NCBI GenBank assembly: GCA_022701985.1
Contig: JAKONK010000083.1
Span: 1-34,113 of the forward strand
Reading direction: 5' to 3'
Origin: Actinomycetales bacterium
GTDB taxonomy: Bacteria > Actinomycetota > Actinomycetes > Actinomycetales > Quadrisphaeraceae
DNA: 34,113 nt
The notes under the pieces were generated by a model, which worked only from the letters and a program-made list of their open reading frames with translations, had not been told where the DNA came from and did not search any database. Made by a program: the position numbers and the translations under genes. Shown here piece after piece: positions 21,699 through 31,357 of this stretch (position 1 is its first letter; each line of letters begins with the position of its first letter).

Positions 21699-22901
21699 GT
21701 GAGCGACGCCCACCAGGCCCTGCGCGAGGGCCCCCTGCACGCCCGGCACACCGGCACCGGGGCCCGCCTGGCGGCCTTCGCCGGCTGGTCGATGCCCCTG
21801 GAGCACCCCGGCGGCGGCGTCGTGCGCGAGCACACCGCGGTCCGCGGGGCCGTCGGCGTCTTCGACGTCAGCCACCTCGGCAAGCTGGGCGTGACGGGTC
21901 CGGGCGCGCTGGCCGCCGTCGGCGAGGCCCTCACCGCCGACGTCCACCGCCTCGTGCCCGGGCGCTCCCAGTACTCGCTGTGCTGCGACGAGCGCGGCGG
22001 CGTGGTCGACGACCTCATCGTCTACCTGCGCCGCGCGGACCACGGGGGCAGCGCGGACGGCAGCGCGGACGGCAGCGCTGCGGGTGACGAGCTGCTCCTG
22101 GTCCCGAACGCCGCCAACGCCGCCGCCGTCGCCGACGCGGTGCGCGCCGCGGCGCGGCGGAAGGGCCTCGACGGCGTCGTCGTCGAGGACCAGCACGACC
22201 AGCTCGGCGTCCTGGCCGTGCAGGGGCCGCGCAGCGACGACCTGCTCGACGCCGTGGGCCTGCCGGCGGGGATGGACCGGGGTGCGTTCGTCGACGCGAC
22301 CTGGCGGGGTCTGCCGGTCGTCGTCTGCCGCACCGGGTACACCGGGGAGCGCGGCTACGAGCTGCTGCCCCGCTGGGACGACACCGCCGAGCTGTGGGAC
22401 GCCCTCCTGGAGGCCGCCGACCCCCTCGACGGGCTGCCCTGCGGCCTCGGCGCCCGCGACACCCTCCGCACCGAGGTCGGCTACCCCCTCCACGGGCACG
22501 AGCTGTCGACGGACACCACCCCGCTCCAGGCGCGCCTCGGCTGGGCCGTGGGGTGGGGCAAGGAGTCGTTCACGGGGCGCGAGGCGCTGCTCGCCGAGCG
22601 CGGGGCCGGCCCCGACCGCCTCCTGTGGGGCCTGCTGGCCCTGGGGCGCGGCGTGCCGCGCGCCGGGATGCAGGTGCGCACCGCGGGCCTGCCCGACGGC
22701 GTGACCGCCGCGGACGGCGTGGTGGGCACCACCACCTCCGGGACCTTCTCCCCGGTGCTGCAGCAGGGGGTGGCGCTCGCGCTCCTCGACGCGCGCGCCG
22801 GCATCGCCGAGGGCGACGAGCTCGTCGTCGACGTCCGCGGGCGCCCGCTGCCGGTGCAGGTCGTGCGCCCGCCCTTCGTGCCGGACAACAGCCGCTCCTG
22901 A
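21699..22901 (+). CDS. gcvT: Glycine cleavage system T protein (aminomethyltransferase)
   Basis: 400 aa. Seen: LREGPLHARHTGTGARLAAFAGWSMPLEHPGG at the N-terminus, GVFDVSHLGKLGVTGPGA near 51-68, SLCCDERGGVVDDLIVYL near 91-108, CRTGYTGERGYELLP near 210-224, and LGARDTLRTEVGYPLHGHELS near 250-270. It transfers the methylene from aminomethyl-lipoyl H protein to tetrahydrofolate, so it depends on the lipoate made by the neighbouring lip genes. An insert near residue 117-128 is an in-frame 12-bp tandem repeat coding for GSAD repeats, probably a surface loop. It is convergent with the M50-like gene, only 15 nt apart. Confidence 0.93.
   Translation: MSDAHQALREGPLHARHTGTGARLAAFAGWSMPLEHPGGGVVREHTAVRGAVGVFDVSHLGKLGVTGPGALAAVGEALTADVHRLVPGRSQYSLCCDERGGVVDDLIVYLRRADHGGSADGSADGSAAGDELLLVPNAANAAAVADAVRAAARRKGLDGVVVEDQHDQLGVLAVQGPRSDDLLDAVGLPAGMDRGAFVDATWRGLPVVVCRTGYTGERGYELLPRWDDTAELWDALLEAADPLDGLPCGLGARDTLRTEVGYPLHGHELSTDTTPLQARLGWAVGWGKESFTGREALLAERGAGPDRLLWGLLALGRGVPRAGMQVRTAGLPDGVTAADGVVGTTTSGTFSPVLQQGVALALLDARAGIAEGDELVVDVRGRPLPVQVVRPPFVPDNSRS
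22047..22082 (+). repeat. 12-bp in-frame tandem repeat in gcvT
   Basis: GGCAGCGCGGAC at 22047-22058 and 22059-22070, with a diverged third unit to 22082. It encodes Gly-Ser-Ala-Asp repeats in a predicted loop and could vary in copy number between strains. Confidence 0.6.
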
Positions 22902-22916
22902 CCCCCGGCCGGCCGC

Positions 22917-23642
22917 TCAGCCCGGGAGGGGGAGCGGCTGGTCGAGCAGCCACGCGCCGCCCACCACCGCCGCGGCGGCGGTGACCAGCCAGAAGACCCC
23001 CACCCACAGCACCGGCGGGACGCCCGTCAGGCGCCCGAGCTGGTCGGCGTCGCTGCCGGGGGAGCGGCCGCCGCGCCGCGAGCGCGCCAGCTCGGCCACG
23101 CCCCGCGGCGCCCCCAGCAGGAGCACCCAGGCGAGCAGGGCGGCCGCCACCTGCTGCACCCCCGCGGGAGCCCACCAGGTGACGGCCAGCGCGGGGACCA
23201 GGGCCGCCACCAGCGCTCCGACCGCGCGCCAGCCGCGCACCTGGGCGGCCAGGAGCGCCAGCGCCAGGAGCACCGCCCAGAGCACCGCGGCGGGCCGGTG
23301 CACCGCCAGCAGGGCGGCAGCGCCCAGGCCCACGAGCGCCGGTGCGGGGTAGCCGGCGAGCAGGACCGCGACCACCCCGGCGCCGCGCGCGGGCCCGACG
23401 GAGACGGTGACGGCGGACGCGTCGGGGTGCAGCCGGATGCCGCGCAGGCGCCGCCCGGCGAGGGCGGCCACGAGGCCGTGGCCGCCCTCGTGCGCCAGCA
23501 CCAGCACGGTGCGGGCGGTCCGCCACGACGGCCGCCACAGGACGACGGCGAGCGCGACCACCCCCGTGACCAGGGCCGTGCTGGCGGGCAGGGGCGGCGC
23601 GACCGCCGTCGCCCGGGCCCACACCTCGGTGAGGAGCTCCAC
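22917..23642 (-). CDS. M50-like zinc metallopeptidase, integral membrane
   Basis: 241 aa, strongly hydrophobic with about six or seven TM segments. HEGGH at residues 51-55 fits the HExxH zinc motif inside a TM helix, and the following GLVAALAGRRLRGIRLHPDASAVTVSVGP resembles the start of M50B-like proteins of actinobacteria. Such proteins cleave membrane-embedded substrates or act as inactive relatives; the second conserved metal-binding motif (NxxPxxxxDG) is not obvious, so activity is uncertain. The GTG at 23642 is 14 nt after the ABC-F stop, so it belongs to the NYN-like - ABC-F - M50 operon. RBS quality is poor. Confidence 0.7.
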   Translation of the reverse strand: MELLTEVWARATAVAPPLPASTALVTGVVALAVVLWRPSWRTARTVLVLAHEGGHGLVAALAGRRLRGIRLHPDASAVTVSVGPARGAGVVAVLLAGYPAPALVGLGAAALLAVHRPAAVLWAVLLALALLAAQVRGWRAVGALVAALVPALAVTWWAPAGVQQVAAALLAWVLLLGAPRGVAELARSRRGGRSPGSDADQLGRLTGVPPVLWVGVFWLVTAAAAVVGGAWLLDQPLPLPG

Positions 23643-23656
23643 GCGGGGTGGCTCGC

Positions 23657-25345
<1,689 letters not shown>

Positions 25346-25352
25346 CGGCCGG

Positions 25353-26066
25353 TCACCCCTCGCCCGCGAGCGCGCTCGCGGTGACGTCGGCCTCGAGGCC
25401 GTAGAGGTCGAGGACGTCGGTGGCGGCGTCGTCGAGGCGGTCCGAGAGGGCCTCGACACCGGGGGAGAGCACCACCAGCGGTCCGGTCTCGGCGAGCGCG
25501 GCGAAGATGCCGTCGTTGCTGACCACCAGCACCTGCGGTCCGTCCTCACCGGCGTCCAGGGCGTCGGAGGCGTCGCGCGCGGCGGCCTCGAGCAGGACGT
25601 GGTCGGCGACGTCGGCGCCGTCGGCCACCGGCACGGCGCGGGCTGCGAACTCCGCGAGGTGCGGGCGCGCGCGCTCGACGGCGCTGGCCTGGCCGGCCAG
25701 GTGCACGGTGTCGGCCTGGCGCGCCAGGCACACCACGGCCGCCATGCGGGCGCGCCAGCGCGCGGGACCGGCGCGGAGGTTGTCGAGGTCGACCAGCAGC
25801 ACCTTGCGCACCGGCAGGGCCAGCCACAGGGGCCGGTCGGTGAGGAGCGCGCACAGCGCGTCGGCGAGGTGGTCGGGCTCCGCGGGGGCTGCCGTCACGG
25901 CGGGGGTGGCCGCGGTGGCCGGGACCTCGGGAGCGGCCGCCGCTGGGACCGCGGCGCGGGGGCCCTGCCGGCGCCCGGCGCGGTCGCGCAGCCTCAGGGC
26001 CGCGAGGTCGACCCACTCGTAGTCGTCGCGCGCGCTCGGCCCGCCTCCCAACCCCATGGCGGTCAT
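25353..26066 (-). CDS. NYN/PIN-like domain protein (putative)
   Basis: 237 aa. An N-terminal Ala/Pro-rich region of about 80 aa precedes a compact domain: VRKVLLVDLDNLRAGPARWRARMAAVV, then VADGADVADHVLLEAAAR, then QVLVVSNDGIFAALAETGPLVVLSPG. The spaced acidic residues (DLDN, DVADH, SNDG) are the pattern of NYN/PIN-like nucleases, which degrade RNA with bound Mg2+. This is a pattern call, not a secure assignment. Two in-frame ATGs (26066 and 26057) share one AGGAGAGG site; the second has the better spacing. First gene of an operon with an ABC-F ATPase and an M50-like peptidase, which might hint at ribosome or RNA quality control. Confidence 0.55.
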   Translation of the reverse strand: MTAMGLGGGPSARDDYEWVDLAALRLRDRAGRRQGPRAAVPAAAAPEVPATAATPAVTAAPAEPDHLADALCALLTDRPLWLALPVRKVLLVDLDNLRAGPARWRARMAAVVCLARQADTVHLAGQASAVERARPHLAEFAARAVPVADGADVADHVLLEAAARDASDALDAGEDGPQVLVVSNDGIFAALAETGPLVVLSPGVEALSDRLDDAATDVLDLYGLEADVTASALAGEG

Positions 26067-26110
26067 CCTCTCCTGCCCACCGCCGGCGGCGACGGACGGG
26101 CGGTGCGCAC

Positions 26111-26116
26111 TAGCGT
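26111..26116 (+). promoter_or_regulatory. Leaderless -10 element (TAGCGT)
   Basis: TAGCGT, 6-nt spacer, ATG at 26123. Confidence 0.5.
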
Positions 26117-26122
26117 GGCGCG

Positions 26123-26350
26123 ATGGCCACGTGGACCTGGACGTTCGAGGACGCCGACGGGCAGCCGGTGCTGCCGGAGGGCCAGGGCGGGCCCGGGGCG
26201 CCCGCCGAGGGCTTCTCCGCGCAGGCCGACGCCGAGACGTGGGTGGGGGAGCACTGGCGCGCCCTCGTCGCCGCCGGCGCCGAGGGCGCGGTCCTGCGCG
26301 AGGACGAGCGGCGGGTCTACGGGCCGATGCCGCTGCGCCCCGCCGAGTGA
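26123..26350 (+). CDS. Small conserved protein, function unknown (75 aa)
   Basis: 75 aa, acidic: MATWTWTFEDADGQPV, then a Gly/Pro-rich stretch, FSAQADAETWVGEHWRALVAAGAEGAVLREDERRVYGPMPL. It resembles a family of short actinobacterial proteins with a Trp-rich start and a DAE(S/T)W core; no activity is known. A TAGCGT hexamer 6 nt before the ATG supports the start, and codon use is strongly GC3-biased like its neighbours. It is divergent from the NYN-like gene and convergent with DUF3043. Confidence 0.75.
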   Translation: MATWTWTFEDADGQPVLPEGQGGPGAPAEGFSAQADAETWVGEHWRALVAAGAEGAVLREDERRVYGPMPLRPAE

Positions 26351-26379
26351 GCCGGTGAGCGGCGGGGGCAGCGGGCTCG

Positions 26380-26982
26380 TCAGACCTTCGTGCCGCGGGT
26401 GACCTGCGGCTTGGGCAGGCGGCTGCGGCGCAGCTGCAGCGCGCGCATGATCGCGTAGCCGACGACGCCGGTGCGCACGAGCGCCTCGGCGCCGAAGCGC
26501 TCCTCGACCTTGCGGCGGACCAGGCGGCGCAGCAGCAGCGAGTCGACGACGACGGCGATGAGGCCCACGTACAGCATCGCGTAGGAGGCCAGCCAGGCCG
26601 CTGTGTTGGCGGTCTGGCCGACCGCCAGCTGCACCAGGAGCAGCACCAGCACGAACGGCAGGAACAGCTCGCCGAGGTTGCGGCGGGAGTCGACGACGTC
26701 GCGGACGTACCGCTTCACCGGGCCGCGGTCGCGCGCCGAGAGGTACTTCTCCTCGCCGTTCATGCGGCCGAGCTGCACGCGGCGCCTCTCGGCGCGCAGC
26801 GCCTCCTTGGAGCTCGACGAGGCCGCCCTGCGGTCGGTCGGCACGAGCGGGCGCCGGTTGGCCGCCTCCTGCGCCGACCGCGAGGGCGTGGGGCGGTTCT
26901 TGCCCCCGGCCTTCGCAGCCGTCGTCGTCGCGGTCTCCGCCGGCACCGCCGCGGCGGGGGGCTCCTTCGTCCGTCCGAACAC
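26380..26982 (-). CDS. DUF3043-family membrane protein
   Basis: 200 aa. The N-terminus VFGRTKEPP is followed by a charged Lys/Arg/Ala/Pro-rich cytoplasmic region with KNRPTPSRSAQEAANRRPLVP and LGRMNGEEKYLSARDRGPVKRYVRDVVDSRRNLGE, the hallmark of DUF3043 proteins. Two hydrophobic hairpin segments follow (LFLPFVLVLLLVQLAV and AMLYVGLIAVVVDSLLL), then a basic tail. Function is unknown; the family is restricted to actinobacteria (Rv2206 in M. tuberculosis). The GTG at 26982 has TACTCT 6 nt upstream, so a leaderless transcript is likely. It is 82 nt downstream of the cation transporter. Confidence 0.85.
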   Translation of the reverse strand: MFGRTKEPPAAAVPAETATTTAAKAGGKNRPTPSRSAQEAANRRPLVPTDRRAASSSSKEALRAERRRVQLGRMNGEEKYLSARDRGPVKRYVRDVVDSRRNLGELFLPFVLVLLLVQLAVGQTANTAAWLASYAMLYVGLIAVVVDSLLLRRLVRRKVEERFGAEALVRTGVVGYAIMRALQLRRSRLPKPQVTRGTKV

Positions 26983-27025
26983 AGCCCAAGAGTAGGTCAA
27001 GACGCGAGGTCGACGGCCCCGCCGA

Positions 27026-27049
27026 CCGGGTGGGACCGCTGGCACCCGG
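27026..27049 (-). terminator. Hairpin after the cation diffusion facilitator gene
   Basis: CCGGGTG (27026-27032) and CACCCGG (27043-27049) pair perfectly around a 10-nt loop. Read on the minus strand it follows the CDF stop by about 15 nt and precedes the DUF3043 promoter. Confidence 0.45.
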
Positions 27050-27064
27050 CCGCCCGGGAGCGGG

Positions 27065-28111
27065 TCAGCTCCCAGCCTCGTCGACCATGTACTGGGCCAG
27101 CCGGTCGCCGTAGCGGGTGCGCACGCGCTCGCGCACGACCTCGTCCTGGCGGGGCACGGGCTCCAGGAAGACCTCCACGACCTCCAGGAAGGTCTCCTCG
27201 AGGCCGGCGGCGATGCGCACCATGGCACGCTCGACCTCGGCGCCGGAGAGGTCGTCGTCCAGGTCGAGCCGCGCGCAGACGAGCACCTGGTCGGTGCCGA
27301 GGGTCAGGGTCAGCAGGTCGACCACGGCGTCGACCTCGGGCTCGTCGCCCAGGTGCACCAGGACGGCGCGGACCAGGCGGGGGTCGGCCTGGACGTCCGT
27401 GAGCAGGCGCTTGTTGGCGCGCCCCAGCCGCAGCGCCACGGCCGCGAGGAGGGCGGCGATGAGGAGGCTGGCGATGCCGTCGCCCCACGACTGGCCCGTC
27501 ACCTGGTGCACGGCGGTGCCGGCGGCCGCCAGGACCAGCCCGATGAGCGCGGCGCTGTCCTCGAAGACGACGGTGGTGGCGGTGGGGTCGTCGCTGGTGC
27601 GCAGGAAGGCCCGCAGCGTCTGGTCGTGCTCGGCGGCCTCGGTGCGGGTCTGCCGGTAGCCCTTGAGCAGCGAGAACCCCTCCAGGAGGAAGGCCACGCC
27701 CAGCACCACGTAGTTCACGACCGGGGAGACGACCTCGTGCTCCTCGCTCAGCAGGGCGGTCACGCCCTCGTAGGCCGAGTACAGCGCGCCGGTCACGAAG
27801 ATCGACACGGCCGCCAGGAGCGCCCAGAAGTAGCGCACCCGGCCGTAGCCGAACGGGTGGGTGCGGTCCGCGGGCCTGCGGCTGCCCTTGAGCGCGGTCA
27901 GCAGCAGGACCTGGTTGACCGTGTCCGCGAAGGAGTGGGCGGTCTCGGCCGCCATGGAGGCCGACCCGGTGATGACGGCGGCGAAGCCCTTGGCGACGGC
28001 GACGGCGAGGTTGGCGCCGAGCGCCACCAGCACCGTGGCGGTGGACTCCCCGCCCCCGCCGGCGCTGCTGCCGCCGCCGACGACGCGCTCGGTCTGCTGC
28101 TGGGCGGACAC
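27065..28111 (-). CDS. Cation diffusion facilitator (CDF) family transporter
   Basis: 348 aa. CDF landmarks: STATVLVALGANLAVAVAKGFAAVITGSASMAAETAHSFADTVNQVLLL near residues 23-71, with the intramembrane HxxxD metal site H59/D63; ADRTHPFGYGRVRYFWALLAAVSIFVTG near 80-107; VVFEDSAALIGLVLAAAG later; and a C-terminal cytoplasmic metal-sensing domain (DVQADPRLVRAVLVHLGDEPEVDAV...). These proteins export Zn2+, Fe2+, Mn2+ or Co2+ by proton antiport; the metal is not decided here. The GTG at 28111 has a GAGGAG site 5 nt upstream. It is divergent from the M20 peptidase across 64 nt. Confidence 0.9.
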   Translation of the reverse strand: MSAQQQTERVVGGGSSAGGGGESTATVLVALGANLAVAVAKGFAAVITGSASMAAETAHSFADTVNQVLLLTALKGSRRPADRTHPFGYGRVRYFWALLAAVSIFVTGALYSAYEGVTALLSEEHEVVSPVVNYVVLGVAFLLEGFSLLKGYRQTRTEAAEHDQTLRAFLRTSDDPTATTVVFEDSAALIGLVLAAAGTAVHQVTGQSWGDGIASLLIAALLAAVALRLGRANKRLLTDVQADPRLVRAVLVHLGDEPEVDAVVDLLTLTLGTDQVLVCARLDLDDDLSGAEVERAMVRIAAGLEETFLEVVEVFLEPVPRQDEVVRERVRTRYGDRLAQYMVDEAGS

Positions 28112-28162
28112 CGCGGCTCCTCGCGCTCGCGCTGCGCCGGTGAGGGCCCGGTGAGCGGCCGA

Positions 28163-28168
28163 TAGCGT
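28163..28168 (+). promoter_or_regulatory. Leaderless -10 element (TAGCGT) for the M20 peptidase gene
   Basis: TAGCGT, 7-nt spacer, ATG at 28176. Confidence 0.5.
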
Positions 28169-28175
28169 CGGTGGG

Positions 28176-29678
28176 ATGACCAGCGCCGCAGGAGACAGTG
28201 CCACGGGCCGCCCCGACGGGCCCGCCGAGACCGAGCACCGCTCGGACCCCTCGAGCCGCGTCGTCGAGAGGGCGGCGGCGGTCCTGCCCGGGGTCCGCGC
28301 CGACCTCGAGGCCCTGGTGCGCATCCCCAGCGTCTCGGCGGCCTCCTTCGACCAGGCGCGCGTGGCCGAGAGCGCCGAGGCCGTCGCCGGGCTGCTGCGG
28401 GGGGCGGGGCTCGACGACGTGCGCGTGCTCTCGGCCCCCCGGCCGGACGGCACCCCCGGTGCGCCCGCCGTCGTCGCCCGCCGGCCCGCGCCGGCCGGTG
28501 CTCCCACCGTGCTCCTCTACGCCCACCACGACGTCCAGCCCCCCGGTACCGACGAGGGCTGGACCTCGCCCGCCTTCGAGCCGACCGAGCGCGGCGGGCG
28601 CCTCTACGCCCGCGGCGCCTCCGACGACAAGGCCGGCGTGATGGTGCACGTCGGGGCGCTGCGCGCGCTGCTGCCCGCCTGGGGACCCGACGAGGGCGTC
28701 GGCGTGGTGGTCTTCGTGGAGGGGGAGGAGGAGGTCGGCTCGCCGTCCTTCGCGGCCTTCCTCGCCGAGCACCGCGAGCTCCTCGGCGGCGGCTCGGGGC
28801 TCGACGTCATCGTCGTGGCCGACTCCGACAACTGGTCGGTGGACGTCCCCTCCCTGACCACCAGCCTGCGGGGACTGGTCGACGCGCGCGTGACGGTCTC
28901 GACCCTCGACCACGCGGTCCACTCCGGCATGTACGGCGGCCCGGTGGTCGACGCGACGACGGCGCTGCTGCGCCTGCTCGACCGCCTGCGCGACGACAGC
29001 GGCGACATCGCCGTCCCCGGCCTGTCCTCGGCCGGCGCCGCGGCGGGCGCACCGGGGGGCGCCACGGGTCTGCCGGACGTCTCCGAGGAGCGCCTGCGCA
29101 CCGACGCCGGGGTCCTGGACGGGGTCGACCTGGTGGGCTCGGGGCCGCTGGCCCAGCGCCTGTGGCACCGGGCGGCGCTGACGGTCATCGGCGTCGACGT
29201 CCCGCCGCTGGAGCGCGCCTCGAACACCCTCGCCGCCAGCGCCTCGGCCCGGATCTCCCTGCGCGTCCCGCCCGGCACCGCCCCGCAGGACGCCTACGCG
29301 GCCCTGCGCGACCACCTGCTCGCCAGCGCGCCGTTCGGCGCCCGCGTCGAGGTCGCCCTGGAGGAGACCGGACAGGCCTTCGCCGGCGACGTGGACGGGC
29401 CGGTCTACGACGCCGCCCGCGCCGCCCTCGCCCGCGCCTGGGAGCTCGACGGCCCGGGTGCCGTGGTGCACGCCGGGGTCGGCGGGTCGATCCCCTTCAT
29501 CGCGGAGCTCGTCGAGGCCTTCCCCTCCGCCGTCGTGCTCGTCACCGGCGTGGAGGACCCCGACACCCGCGCGCACGGGCACGACGAGTCGCTCTCGCTC
29601 GACGTCCTGCGCCGGGCCCTGACCGCCGAGGCCCTGCTGCTCGCCTCCCTGGCCGGCACCCACCGGGGCCGGGGCTGA
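28176..29678 (+). CDS. M20-family metallopeptidase/dipeptidase
   Basis: 500 aa. Metal-binding motifs are in place: LLYAHHDVQPPG near 113-124 (H117/H118, D119), YARGASDDKAG near 144-154, and VFVEGEEEVGSPSF near 179-192 with the catalytic Glu. HAVHSGMYGG in the middle belongs to the dimerisation-domain region. The family cleaves dipeptides or N-acyl amino acids with two zinc ions. A hydrophilic N-terminal extension of about 25 residues precedes the fold. The ATG has TAGCGT 7 nt upstream. The glycerate kinase GTG follows 3 nt after the stop, so they form an operon. Confidence 0.9.
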   Translation: MTSAAGDSATGRPDGPAETEHRSDPSSRVVERAAAVLPGVRADLEALVRIPSVSAASFDQARVAESAEAVAGLLRGAGLDDVRVLSAPRPDGTPGAPAVVARRPAPAGAPTVLLYAHHDVQPPGTDEGWTSPAFEPTERGGRLYARGASDDKAGVMVHVGALRALLPAWGPDEGVGVVVFVEGEEEVGSPSFAAFLAEHRELLGGGSGLDVIVVADSDNWSVDVPSLTTSLRGLVDARVTVSTLDHAVHSGMYGGPVVDATTALLRLLDRLRDDSGDIAVPGLSSAGAAAGAPGGATGLPDVSEERLRTDAGVLDGVDLVGSGPLAQRLWHRAALTVIGVDVPPLERASNTLAASASARISLRVPPGTAPQDAYAALRDHLLASAPFGARVEVALEETGQAFAGDVDGPVYDAARAALARAWELDGPGAVVHAGVGGSIPFIAELVEAFPSAVVLVTGVEDPDTRAHGHDESLSLDVLRRALTAEALLLASLAGTHRGRG

Positions 29679-29681
29679 GGC

Positions 29682-30845
29682 GTGCGCGTCCTTGTCGCCC
29701 CCGACGGCTTCACCGGCACCCTCAGCGCCCCGGAGGCCGCCCGCGCCGTCGCCGACGGCTGGCTGGCCGCCCGGCCCGGTGACGAGGTCGACCTGTGCCC
29801 GCTGTCCGACGGCGGCCCCGGCTTCCTCGACGTCCTGGAGGCCGCCGCCCCCGGCGCGCGCCGCGTGCGCGTCCCGGTCAGCGGGCCCCTCGGCGAGCAG
29901 CTGACCACCTCGCTGCTCGTGCTCGCCGACGGCACGGCCGCCGTCGAGTCGGCCCTCGCCTGCGGCACCGCGCTGCTGCCGCCCGGACCCGCCGCCGAGC
30001 GCGACGCGCTGGCGGCGACCACCGCGGGGGTCGGCCACCTGCTGGCGGCGGCCCGCACCGCGCGAGCGCGGCGCATCCTGGTGGGCCTCGGGGGCAGCGC
30101 CACCACCGACGGAGGCGCCGGGGCCCTCGCCGTGCTGGGCGCCGCCTCCGACGACGCCGCCGAGCGCCTCGTCCGCGGGGGTGGGGGGCTGGCCGGGGTG
30201 GTCGCCGCGGACCTGCCCGGCCTGGCGGCCCTGCGCCTGGCCTGGCGCGGCATCGACCTCGTCGTCGCCAGCGACGTCGACGTGCCCCTGCACGGGCCCC
30301 ACGGCGCCGCCCGCGGCTTCGGCCCCCAGAAGGGCGCCTCCGCGGCCGACGTCGAGGTCCTGGAGGCCGCGCTCGCCGCGTGGGAGGCGGCCGTCGAGGG
30401 CGCCGACCCCGGGGCCCGCGGCCTGGGGGCGCAGCCCGGGGCCGGCGCCGCCGGGGGCCTCGGCCACGGCCTGGCCGTGCTCGGGGGGCGCCGGGTGCCG
30501 GGGGCGCTGGCCGTCGCGGAGGCGGTCGACCTCGCCCGGCGGGCCGCCGCCGCCGACGTCGTCGTCACGGGGGAGGGGTGCCTCGACTGGCAGTCGCTGC
30601 GGGGGAAGGTCGTCGCCCAGGCCGCCGCGTGCGCGGCCTCCGCCGGCACGCCCGTCGTCGCCGTCGCCGGCCAGGTGCGCCTCGACGCGCAGCAGGTGGC
30701 CGACGGCGGGCTGGCCCTGGCGCGCGCCGTCGCCCACGACGAGGCGTCCCTGGCGGCGTCTCTGGCCTCCCCGGGCCCGGCGCTGGCCGCCGCGGTCTCC
30801 GAGGTGGCGGCCTCGTGGGCTCCGGCCGCCCCGGGACGGGCGTAA
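29682..30845 (+). CDS. Glycerate kinase
   Basis: 387 aa, the usual length for the GarK/GlxK family. Signatures: VRVLVAPDGFTGTLSAPEAARAVADGW at the N-terminus, LCPLSDGGPGFLDVL near 46-58, ILVGLGGSATTDGGAGALAVLGA near 132-154, DLVVASDVDVPLHGPHGAARGFGPQKGAS near 190-218, and VVVTGEGCLDWQSLRGKVVAQAA near 288-310. It phosphorylates D-glycerate (to 2- or 3-phosphoglycerate) with ATP. The stop TAA doubles as the start of a TAACCT hexamer that may serve erpA. The adjacent gene order glycerate kinase - ErpA matches M. tuberculosis Rv2205c-Rv2204c. Confidence 0.92.
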   Translation: MRVLVAPDGFTGTLSAPEAARAVADGWLAARPGDEVDLCPLSDGGPGFLDVLEAAAPGARRVRVPVSGPLGEQLTTSLLVLADGTAAVESALACGTALLPPGPAAERDALAATTAGVGHLLAAARTARARRILVGLGGSATTDGGAGALAVLGAASDDAAERLVRGGGGLAGVVAADLPGLAALRLAWRGIDLVVASDVDVPLHGPHGAARGFGPQKGASAADVEVLEAALAAWEAAVEGADPGARGLGAQPGAGAAGGLGHGLAVLGGRRVPGALAVAEAVDLARRAAAADVVVTGEGCLDWQSLRGKVVAQAAACAASAGTPVVAVAGQVRLDAQQVADGGLALARAVAHDEASLAASLASPGPALAAAVSEVAASWAPAAPGRA

Positions 30846-30848
30846 CCT
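30843..30848 (+). promoter_or_regulatory. Candidate -10 element (TAACCT) for erpA
   Basis: TAACCT overlaps the glycerate kinase stop. The predicted transcript start near 30855 would give a leader of about 75 nt containing the near-palindrome at 30892-30909. Confidence 0.35.
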
Positions 30849-30891
30849 CGTGGCCGGCAGGAACAAGCTCGGCTCGTGCGCGCGTTGCGCA

Positions 30892-30909
30892 GGTGAGCAG
30901 CTGTTCACC
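30892..30909. promoter_or_regulatory. 18-bp near-perfect palindrome in the erpA leader
   Basis: GGTGAGCAGCTGTTCACC: 9-bp arms with one mismatch and no spacer, 20 nt before the start codon and just ahead of the AGGAGG site. It could be an operator for an iron- or redox-responsive regulator, or an RNA hairpin covering the RBS region. Confidence 0.4.
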
Positions 30910-30929
30910 CCCGGCCCAGGAGGACCCTC

Positions 30930-31310
30930 TTGACCGACACCGCCCAGACCGTCGAGGCCCCCGCCGCCGACGCGCCCGCCCGCGAGCACGGCGTCGACCT
31001 CACCGACGTCGCCGCCGAGAAGGTGCGCAGCCTGCTCTCGCAGGAGGGCCGCGACGACCTCCGGCTCCGCGTCGCCGTGCAGCCCGGTGGCTGCTCCGGC
31101 CTCATCTACCAGCTCTACTTCGACGAGCGCTTCCTCGACGGGGACGCCGCCCGCGACTTCGACGGGGTCGAGGTCATCGTCGACAAGATGAGCCGCCCCT
31201 ACCTCGAGGGCGCCGTCATCGACTTCGCCGACTCGATCGAGAAGCAGGGCTTCACCATCGACAACCCCAACGCGCAGAGCAGCTGCGCCTGCGGCGACTC
31301 GTTCCACTGA
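30930..31310 (+). CDS. erpA: ErpA/IscA-type iron-sulfur cluster carrier
   Basis: 126 aa from a TTG start with a strong AGGAGG site. The A-type carrier fold shows AAEKVRSLLSQEGRDDLRLRVAVQPGGCSGLIYQLYF at 28-64 and the C-terminal NPNAQSSCACGDSF; C55, C119 and C121 are the cluster ligands. It accepts a [2Fe-2S] or [4Fe-4S] cluster from the scaffold and delivers it to client proteins such as LipA. The first 20 residues are a variable Ala/Pro-rich arm. In M. tuberculosis the homologue Rv2204c also follows the glycerate kinase. The TTG start is the only plausible one given the SD. Confidence 0.92.
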   Translation: MTDTAQTVEAPAADAPAREHGVDLTDVAAEKVRSLLSQEGRDDLRLRVAVQPGGCSGLIYQLYFDERFLDGDAARDFDGVEVIVDKMSRPYLEGAVIDFADSIEKQGFTIDNPNAQSSCACGDSFH

Positions 31311-31357
31311 CCGCCTGACCCGCTGAGCCGCAGCACAGCCACCGCCTGCAGGCGCAC

